Source: a virus
IMG/VR virus record: IMGVR_UViG_3300045119_000180
Span: 1 to 64,000 of that record
DNA: 64,000 bases
Direction: 5' to 3' (one strand)
The notes under the pieces were generated by a model that had not been told where the DNA came from, did no database searches, and was given only the letters and a program-made list of their open reading frames with translations. The translations under genes were made by a program, and so were the position numbers. Of the stretch, positions 57,984 through 64,000 are shown one piece after another. Numbering within the stretch: position 1 is the first letter of the stretch; each line of letters begins with the position of its first letter.

Positions 57984-58668
57984 ATCATGCCAGCGCGATA
58001 AATACGCCGGCTGCCATTGGGCAATTAGAGAGACGTATGCCAACACTCTGCCAGCTGGCGTAGATCTTTATTTTGTTATGGGCGGCCCTAGGATAGAACT
58101 GCCGTCAGAAATCTTAAAAGACGAATTATGGTTCGACGTAGACGACGGCTATTGGGAGCTACAGCCTAAAGTCAAATTGGCTTGTAAATATATAGTTGAC
58201 AATAACTACGATTTTTGTTATTTTGCAGACACTGACAGTTATTTAATCGTGCAAGAATTGCTCAAATCCGGGTTCGAAAAGTACGACTTTTCAGGCGGCC
58301 ATTTGTGCGGCCGTAATCACGGAGAGAATCAATTTGGCGTTAAATATCCGGCTTATAAAGACAGCCACGGAGCGACATTGCCGCACCTTTATGTCTATCT
58401 GTCCGGAGGCGTAGGCTTTTTCGTGTCAAACAAGGCGGCTAAAGCATTGGCCGAGACGGATATGTACTTTCATTCAGAGGATGTCTGGGCCGGCCAAGTC
58501 ATCGGCCCGTTTATAGAGCGTGGCGAGATGACAGCTAGTCTGCTGCCGTTCGTAGAGCATCATTCGGCCTGGCATCTTAATTGTGGCTATTACGGCGGCG
58601 GACATACGGAACGGCTTAATGCCGGTGATGCAGTAAGGCGTAAGCATAAGGACCTTGGGTATATATAA
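57961..58668 (+). CDS. Second galactosyltransferase-like paralogue, 235 aa
   Basis: MKIAIVIKSCQRDKYAGCHW, YFVMGG, YWELQPKVKLACKYIVDNNY, YFADTDSYLIV and YLSGGVGFFVSNKAAK align in order with the upstream gene, so the pair arose by tandem duplication. The start is set at 57961; it overlaps the upstream gene by 23 nt. Divergence suggests different acceptors. Confidence 0.7.
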   Translation: MKIAIVIKSCQRDKYAGCHWAIRETYANTLPAGVDLYFVMGGPRIELPSEILKDELWFDVDDGYWELQPKVKLACKYIVDNNYDFCYFADTDSYLIVQELLKSGFEKYDFSGGHLCGRNHGENQFGVKYPAYKDSHGATLPHLYVYLSGGVGFFVSNKAAKALAETDMYFHSEDVWAGQVIGPFIERGEMTASLLPFVEHHSAWHLNCGYYGGGHTERLNAGDAVRRKHKDLGYI

Positions 58669-58889
58669 TGAGTGAATTCATCGATGATGAAATCGAGCGG
58701 GCGGGATTGAGTATCAGTGCCCAAGCAGGGCAGTGGGTACGCGACAAGCTAGCCGAGGCGGGTATCAGCCAGGAAGAGATTGACCACATCATGCATGAAG
58801 CGGTTAAGGACGTGATTGTGTCGGCTGTATGTCCGTATTGTCAAGGATATAAGTTAACCCGCAAACCGTGTCCGTGTTGCGAAAGATAA
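58668..58889 (+). CDS. Small zinc-ribbon protein, 73 aa
   Basis: A helical N-terminus (GQWVRDKLAEAGISQEEIDH) is followed by VCPYCQGYKLTRKPCPCCER. TAATG coupling to the glycosyltransferase. Unknown role. Confidence 0.6.
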   Translation: MSEFIDDEIERAGLSISAQAGQWVRDKLAEAGISQEEIDHIMHEAVKDVIVSAVCPYCQGYKLTRKPCPCCER

Positions 58890-58897
58890 AGGAGATT

Positions 58898-59698
58898 ATG
58901 CGCATCTTAGTTACAGGAAGTTCCAGCTACATTGCTTCAGGCGTTTTACCGCGGCTTTATAGGGCTTTTCCGACGGCGCTGATCTCTTTATGCGATCTTA
59001 AGAACGGCCAGGATTTCGGCGAATTTAAAGGTCATCACTTCAACGTCGTACTACATATCGGCGCATTAAGTACGATTGTCGACTCCGGTAGCAAGGCTGA
59101 TTATATGCTGGACGTCAACGCTTTCCGAATCTTGAAGTTTCTACGTAATAACACGGTTGATAAAATCTTATTCCCGTCAACTGGAGGAGCTATTTATGGC
59201 AATAGGACGACGCCAGCTAAAGAGTCAGATGCTACTTGGAGCGGGTGTGTTAATCCTTACAGCCAGTCTAAGTATATCGCTGAAAGGATTATTCGGGAAT
59301 TATGCCACAATCATACGATTCTTAGGCTTGGTAACGTCTTTGGTGGTGATATGGATAGCCGGACAGAGGCGTTGGTTTTGACGCATTTTGCGCATGACAA
59401 TCCAATTATTGTTTACGGTGGTGATCAGACCAGGGATTTCGTCCATCTAGACGTCGTTAGCGAAGCGTTCATTAAAGCTATCCAACTAGATGTCACCGGG
59501 ACTTTTAATATCGCTAATGGCGAGTCTATCCGATTGATGGACCTAGCGGAGAAATTTTCGGCTTATCGTCAGGTGCCAATTGAAATGCGTCCGCACAGGC
59601 CTGAAGAGATGATTGATGTGGCGTTGGATGTCACGGCAGCCAAAAAGGCCGGATTGATTCCGAAGAAACAGAAGAACGATTATCTAGGGGTTCTTTAA
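58898..59698 (+). CDS. NAD-dependent epimerase/dehydratase, 266 aa
   Basis: An extended SDR with a glycine-rich NAD motif (MRILVTGSSSYIASG), catalytic YSQSK near residue 130, and sugar-nucleotide region GDQTRDFVHLDVV. The start is set at MRILVTG behind AAGGAG; upstream in-frame Met is inside the previous gene. Likely acts on a nucleotide-sugar, perhaps a heptose or hexose. Confidence 0.85.
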   Translation: MRILVTGSSSYIASGVLPRLYRAFPTALISLCDLKNGQDFGEFKGHHFNVVLHIGALSTIVDSGSKADYMLDVNAFRILKFLRNNTVDKILFPSTGGAIYGNRTTPAKESDATWSGCVNPYSQSKYIAERIIRELCHNHTILRLGNVFGGDMDSRTEALVLTHFAHDNPIIVYGGDQTRDFVHLDVVSEAFIKAIQLDVTGTFNIANGESIRLMDLAEKFSAYRQVPIEMRPHRPEEMIDVALDVTAAKKAGLIPKKQKNDYLGVL

Positions 59699-60312
59699 TG
59701 CCACAAACTTGGCCGCCTCAAACGGAATTGTGCGAATTAGCTACGAAATACGGTACAGATAAATACAATTGGCATTCCTACACTCCACACTATCACCGCC
59801 TGCTTAACGACCGCCGCAACGAAGTCCGTAAAGTTCTGGAGATCGGTATTGGCGACCCGTCTAGTATGTCAGATCCGACTGGCAAGCCTTACGTCCCCGG
59901 TGCCAGTTTGCGTATGTGGGCCGAATATTTCCCGAACGCCGAAATTTATTCTTTGGATAGTCAGGCTAATCTTCTGATCAACGAAGGCCGGATCCGTTCT
60001 TTCCAGTGCGACCAAGGCGACCGGCATAGTTTAGAAATGGCTATGCCAAAGCTAGGCGCGGGCTTTGATCTTATCGTCGACGATGGCAGCCATGTTCCAG
60101 AGCATCAAGCGTTGACGGCTACAATGTACGTGCCGCTATTGGCGCCGAACGGCGTTTATATCATTGAGGACGTCTGGCTGTATCCCAGTCAGGTCGGTTG
60201 GTCCAAGGAGCCGTTCGGATTGAAACTGGAAGATATCCCGTATAAAACGGAAGTACTTTACGGCGAAGGCAATAATGACGACAGATTGATTTTAATAAAG
60301 GCTGGCAGATGA
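59698..60312 (+). CDS. SAM-dependent methyltransferase (macrocin/CmcI-like sugar O-methyltransferase), 204 aa
   Basis: GTDKYNWHSYTPHYHRLL, VLEIGIGDPSSM (SAM motif I), SLRMWAEYFPNAEIYSLD, FDLIVDDGSHVPEHQ and IIEDVWLYP match the class of small methyltransferases that act on sugar hydroxyls (TylF/CmcI-like). Metal-binding Asp residues in DDGSH and IIED are present. Likely caps a phage-made sugar. Confidence 0.8.
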   Translation: MPQTWPPQTELCELATKYGTDKYNWHSYTPHYHRLLNDRRNEVRKVLEIGIGDPSSMSDPTGKPYVPGASLRMWAEYFPNAEIYSLDSQANLLINEGRIRSFQCDQGDRHSLEMAMPKLGAGFDLIVDDGSHVPEHQALTATMYVPLLAPNGVYIIEDVWLYPSQVGWSKEPFGLKLEDIPYKTEVLYGEGNNDDRLILIKAGR

Positions 60313-60488
60313 ATTGGCGTCTTAATGTAGCTAGTTTACTAGCGATTGTGTTAACACTTATTTATGGCTCAGGATTGTGTTTTGCTGTAGCTCATAAAGA
60401 TAAATTAGGAATTATGGTGTTCGGTGTTGCGGTCCTTATTTGTGGTTTTATGTCTTGGGCATCGGGTTTTGCAAGGCCAAAACCATGA
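60309..60488 (+). CDS. Small two-span membrane protein, 59 aa
   Basis: Hydrophobic segments at about residues 7-27 and 36-54 (MVFGVAVLICGFMSWASG) with ATGA overlaps at both ends. Could anchor a glycan enzyme or be unrelated. Confidence 0.55.
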   Translation: MNWRLNVASLLAIVLTLIYGSGLCFAVAHKDKLGIMVFGVAVLICGFMSWASGFARPKP

Positions 60489-61363
60489 AAATCATCCAGT
60501 GCAACGACTGCAATCCGGAATTGATTCAACCTCAATATGCATCGTTTAAAAAGCATCTTCAAGACGACTTTCAAATGGTTATCTGTAACAGTCTAGAGAT
60601 GGCTAGAGACCCGCGAAAGTGCCAAGAAGTATTAGACGTATGTCATTTGTTAGGTATAGAAACTGTCCAGGCGAAACGCGACAAATCAATTGAACTGTAT
60701 CGCAATACCAACTTTACTTACGGTAGCCCAGAGCCGTTCTTTTCTCCGGAAGGCCGCTTCTGGACGCCCGGCAATGCCGGCAATTATCTTATGCAATGGT
60801 CATGGGAAAAGATCGTCTGCAAACTTAATGGTCCTATTTGCTATACGCATAGCGATGTCTTTCTAATCGAGCCTATTAGATTTACAGACTATCTAAAAGA
60901 CTATCAAATATGTTCAATTCTGCCGAATAAGCCAGCCCAAAAAGGTCATGGCTTTATGCAATATCTTTGGGAGCCGCTATTGTTGGTCGATATGGATAGG
61001 CTGCCCAGCCCGGAAACAATGATTTGGTGGCCTAGCGAAGTTGAAAACGAATGGACGGATACCGGAGGCAGGACGTATTACTATCTACGTGACCATCCGG
61101 AATTAAAGGTTCTAGAATTAGGCCAGTCGAGCAGTATAATAGGCGATGCGCCTAATGACGACGATTTTAAGGATCCGACAGTAGACTTTCATCCAACAAG
61201 ATATCGCTTCATTCATTTCCCAGATAAACGGGCGTTTCATTATATGTCAGGGACCAGGTGGTGTACAGATTCGGAGCACGGGTGGAATTGGCCAAAAGAA
61301 AAGGCTGATGAATACCACCGACGAAAGATGGCTTGGACTCGTAAACTAGCAGGTATTGAATGA
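60485..61363 (+). CDS. Glycosyltransferase-like protein, 292 aa
   Basis: A GT-A-like layout with LNGPICYTHSDVFLIEPI (DxD-like HSDVF), WEPLLLVDMDRLPSP and a C-terminal FHYMSGTRWCTDSE. No firm family can be given, but it sits within a continuous sugar-modification operon with 4-nt overlaps on both sides. Confidence 0.5.
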   Translation: MKIIQCNDCNPELIQPQYASFKKHLQDDFQMVICNSLEMARDPRKCQEVLDVCHLLGIETVQAKRDKSIELYRNTNFTYGSPEPFFSPEGRFWTPGNAGNYLMQWSWEKIVCKLNGPICYTHSDVFLIEPIRFTDYLKDYQICSILPNKPAQKGHGFMQYLWEPLLLVDMDRLPSPETMIWWPSEVENEWTDTGGRTYYYLRDHPELKVLELGQSSSIIGDAPNDDDFKDPTVDFHPTRYRFIHFPDKRAFHYMSGTRWCTDSEHGWNWPKEKADEYHRRKMAWTRKLAGIE

Positions 61364-62319
61364 ATGTAGCTCTTATTGGCGCGGGTAAAATTGGTAGAAT
61401 CCGGGCGGAAGTTATTCGTCAGTCTGAATCACGATTGGTGGCTGTTCATGATGCCAACGATATTGCTGCAGCTAAATTAGGTCTTCCGGTTTCTTTGGAC
61501 TTTATTATGACGGCTAAAGACATTAATGCAGTCGTAATTTGTACGCCTACTAAATACCACATGCCTATCGCGGTATCGGCGTTACACGCCGGTAAGCACG
61601 TTCTTTGTGAAAAGCCGCTAGGGCGGACATTACAAGAAGCTAAACTGGTAGTTCAAAATGTTTTGCCAGGGCAGATTCTGCATTCCGGATTTAATTACCG
61701 CCATTTAAGCCATGTAAAACGAGCGAAGAAGATTATCGAAAGCGGCGTTCTCGGTGATTTGATGTTCTTTCGTTCCCGTTTTGGGAACGGCGGCCGACCG
61801 GGGTATGGAAAAGAATGGTGTACGCAGAAGGATCTTGGTGGTGGCGGCGTAACGATCGAGCAGGCAATTCATGTCTTTGATCTTATTTCGTTTCTTTTCG
61901 GAGACCCTGAGCGAATTGTAGCAAATATGGATCTTTGCTATCACGGTTTTCCCGATACTGAAGATAATGTCTTTTGTATGATTAAAACGTCTGGCGGTAC
62001 AGCCACCGTGCATGTTAGCTGGACGCAATGGACGAATCTCTTTGAAGTAGAGATATTCGGCACAGAAGGTTATCTAAGGCTGGAAGGTCGTGACGGCTCT
62101 TATGGCCCGCCAAGGCTGTATCACGGCATCAGGAACGATGACCATACGCGGCCTTTCGAGCATGAAATTGACCTGCCGGATGAAAGTAGTTGGGCTTTAG
62201 ACTGGGCTGAATTCGAACAAGAAGTAGAATCCGGAATTAATGGTGCGTATGGATTAATGGCGCAGCGAATGGTTGAAGCTGCTTATAAAAGTGTAGATAA
62301 AGGCTGGGTTAATATATGA
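61360..62319 (+). CDS. Gfo/Idh/MocA-family NAD(P)-dependent oxidoreductase, 319 aa
   Basis: A Rossmann start MNVALIGAGKIGRIRAEVIR and the hallmark GKHVLCEKPLGRTLQEAK (catalytic Lys) are present, with GGGVTIEQAIHVFDL in the C-terminal domain. The family oxidises or reduces sugars. With the SDRs and GHMP kinase nearby it probably tailors an activated sugar. Confidence 0.85.
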   Translation: MNVALIGAGKIGRIRAEVIRQSESRLVAVHDANDIAAAKLGLPVSLDFIMTAKDINAVVICTPTKYHMPIAVSALHAGKHVLCEKPLGRTLQEAKLVVQNVLPGQILHSGFNYRHLSHVKRAKKIIESGVLGDLMFFRSRFGNGGRPGYGKEWCTQKDLGGGGVTIEQAIHVFDLISFLFGDPERIVANMDLCYHGFPDTEDNVFCMIKTSGGTATVHVSWTQWTNLFEVEIFGTEGYLRLEGRDGSYGPPRLYHGIRNDDHTRPFEHEIDLPDESSWALDWAEFEQEVESGINGAYGLMAQRMVEAAYKSVDKGWVNI

Positions 62320-62951
62320 AAGCCTGGATAGTCGGAGCATCCGGAACAATCGGCGGTGCTATTGCGGATAGGTTTCATAACGAAGGCGTTGAGGTCTTTA
62401 GGAAAAAGGTGGAAATAACGGATTATTATGCCATATCATCAACGGCTAATGCCGTCCGACCCGACATTGTAGTTAACTGCGCAGGCGTTTATATTTACGG
62501 AGCTTTTGGCGGTTCTATATTAGATTGGACGAGTGTTATAGATGTAAATCTTACAGGTAGTTTTCATCTTACTAGGGCTGTTCTGCCTAACATGCTTGCT
62601 AAAGGTGGTGGAAAGATTATTCACCTATCAGGCGGGGGTGCTGCTTATGGTCGGCGGCTTTATTCTGCCTATGCGGCCTCAAAAGCTGGCTTGGTAAGGT
62701 TCGTGGAGTGCGTAGCCGAAGAAGTTGAACAATTTAACGTCCAGATCAATTGTATCGCGCCAGGCTCTGTTAAGAGCAAGATGAATCCTAAAGGCACTGA
62801 AACGCCTCAAAAAGCTGTCGAGCTGGCAATGTATCTAGCCTCGCCTGAATCGAGTCACGTAACCGGCCGGTTAATACACGTCAACGAAGACTATAGAAAT
62901 AAGACTGTTTGGGGCGACGAAGACGGCAAGCTTCGAAGGATGCCTTTATGA
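62316..62951 (+). CDS. Short-chain dehydrogenase/reductase, 211 aa
   Basis: A classical SDR: AWIVGASGTIGGAIADRF (NAD(P) motif), VVNCAGVYIYG, catalytic Ser/Tyr/Lys in IIHLSGGGAAYGRRLYSAYA-ASKAG, and CIAPGSVKS. The Ser-Tyr spacing is normal. Overlaps the previous stop (ATGA). Confidence 0.82.
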   Translation: MKAWIVGASGTIGGAIADRFHNEGVEVFRKKVEITDYYAISSTANAVRPDIVVNCAGVYIYGAFGGSILDWTSVIDVNLTGSFHLTRAVLPNMLAKGGGKIIHLSGGGAAYGRRLYSAYAASKAGLVRFVECVAEEVEQFNVQINCIAPGSVKSKMNPKGTETPQKAVELAMYLASPESSHVTGRLIHVNEDYRNKTVWGDEDGKLRRMPL

Positions 62952-63241
62952 AAGAATGTAATAGCCAGCCTGTACTCAAAAGCTGCCCTGAGTGCCAGAG
63001 TAAGAAATTGACGTACGGTGGGTATGGGAATACCTTGCTCGGATGTTATAGTCCACCGGGACACGACCACGACAATAATTGTAAAATACATTATTGGAAG
63101 TGCGAAAATGGGCATGATATCAGGGAAAGACAGATTAATGTTTGCCCGGCTGAAGGGTGCAATTGGACATCTGGACAAGATTGTTTTTGCTCCCCTTTAG
63201 GCGCGTGGATAGCTAAAATGGGTCCAGGGATGTATCAATGA
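62948..63241 (+). CDS. Multi-zinc-ribbon small protein, 97 aa
   Basis: CPECQSKKL, CKIHYWKCENGHD and CPAEGCNWTSGQDCFC give up to three metal knuckles. The start is set at MKECNSQ by ATGA overlap. Unknown partner; it lies between SDR and kinase. Confidence 0.6.
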   Translation: MKECNSQPVLKSCPECQSKKLTYGGYGNTLLGCYSPPGHDHDNNCKIHYWKCENGHDIRERQINVCPAEGCNWTSGQDCFCSPLGAWIAKMGPGMYQ

Positions 63242-64000
63242 TAATTGTCAAAAGTCCGATGCGGATTACACTTGGTGGAGGCGGTACGGATCTGCCGTCG
63301 TATGCTGACAAATACGGAAGTTCAGTCCTTTCTGCAGCTATAAATAAATACGTTTATGTCACGGTTAACGAATCGTTCCGTAATCGAATTACGCTGAAGT
63401 ATTCAAAGATTGAAGACGTTCAAACACCGGACGAAATCGAGCATCCGGTTATTAAAGCAGCTTTGAAGTTTTTAAAAATTGATGGCTCAGTCGACATTGA
63501 CAGCATTTCAGATATTCCCGCAGGAACGGGGCTCGGTTCGTCCGGTAGTTTCACGACTGCACTTTTACAGGCTCTTCATTTGTTTAAGCGGGAAACAATA
63601 ACCAAATGCCAATTGGCGGAGCAAGCCTTTCATATCGAACATGACATTCTTAATCAGCATTGCGGTCGACAAGACCAATATATTGCCGCTGTCGGGGGTT
63701 TGACCATCCTCCGTTTCGGCTTAGATGATATTGGTTATAGGCCCTTGGACATAAGCCGAGAAACTTTAGCTAATCTAGAAGAAGGGCTGATGCTTTTCTT
63801 TACTGGTTACTCCAGATTGGCCACTGGTATTCTTAGTGAGCAGGACATTAGATTACAGCAGGACGACGCCAGAATAACCGAAAATTTGCATCAGATAAAG
63901 GATCTAGGAAGGGCTACTCAGATAGCATTAACGCACGGAGATCTCAACGAATTTTCCAATTTAATGCTTCATCATTGGGATCTTAAACGGGTTCGTTCTA
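63238..64000 (+). CDS. hddA: GHMP kinase, D-glycero-D-manno-heptose 7-phosphate kinase-like (3' end outside window)
   Basis: MIIVKSPMRITLGGGGTDLP starts the GHMP fold. The ATP motif is DIPAGTGLGSSGSFTTA, followed by the helix GRQDQYIAAVGGL that HddA-type heptose kinases share. The frame is open to the window edge (about 254 codons). The gene would supply GDP-heptose precursors. The start overlaps the preceding stop (ATGA). Confidence 0.8.
   Translation, partial: MIIVKSPMRITLGGGGTDLPSYADKYGSSVLSAAINKYVYVTVNESFRNRITLKYSKIEDVQTPDEIEHPVIKAALKFLKIDGSVDIDSISDIPAGTGLGSSGSFTTALLQALHLFKRETITKCQLAEQAFHIEHDILNQHCGRQDQYIAAVGGLTILRFGLDDIGYRPLDISRETLANLEEGLMLFFTGYSRLATGILSEQDIRLQQDDARITENLHQIKDLGRATQIALTHGDLNEFSNLMLHHWDLKRVRS

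Noticed and set aside
1-64000. CRISPR array or integrase
   Set aside because: No regularly spaced identical repeats with unique spacers, and no tyrosine or serine recombinase motifs were seen.

Overview
The window is a stretch of a tailed double-stranded DNA phage genome (Caudoviricetes). It carries a large terminase, a portal, a scaffold-like protein, an N4-gp56-type major capsid protein, very long tail-fibre proteins, a family A DNA polymerase, a prim-pol primase/helicase, nucleases and dozens of tiny overlapping genes. No integrase, repressor or bacterial housekeeping operon was seen. Base composition is moderate. The host is probably Gram-negative, because many phage proteins carry Sec signal peptides and one is an OmpH/Skp-like periplasmic chaperone. 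The signal-peptide style resembles Acidobacteriota proteins, but that is a weak inference.

Layout. Positions 1-32.9 kb are read leftward and hold the virion and lysis side. In transcription order these are small regulatory or accessory genes (32.9-30.7 kb), a lipoprotein, a papain-like protease, small membrane proteins, minor virion proteins, an OmpH-like protein, a membrane-anchored trypsin-like protease, TerL, portal, scaffold, major capsid protein and three large fibre or receptor-binding proteins with signal peptides. Positions 32.9-33.8 kb form an AT-rich divergent intergenic region. Positions 34-64 kb are read rightward: first an early region of tiny genes with sigma70-like promoters that share a spacer motif, then nucleotide metabolism and replication (exonucleases, a MazZ-like protein, a nucleotidase, primase-helicase, split DNA polymerase, annealing protein, PD-(D/E)XK nuclease), a tRNA-Asn, and finally a glycan cassette (glycosyltransferases, epimerase, methyltransferase, Gfo/Idh/MocA oxidoreductase, SDR, heptose-kinase-like GHMP kinase) that runs off the right edge.

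Two things stand out. First, the region is saturated with intron and homing-endonuclease mobility. The major capsid gene can only be read if four group I introns are removed. Three of these are small related introns with covarying P3, P7 and P8 helices, and one encodes a LAGLIDADG enzyme. They leave a predicted exon of only 29 nt. Ten further HNH, Endonuclease VII-like or GIY-YIG endonuclease genes sit between phage genes, and the leftward free-standing ones are preceded by strong hairpins. Second, the phage encodes an unusually large exported set: signal-peptide-bearing fibres, an OmpH/Skp-like chaperone, an S1 protease with a membrane anchor, a lipoprotein and an exported SprT-like metallopeptidase. 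This may be a periplasmic or surface module. The DNA polymerase is split into two reading frames exactly at palm motif A.
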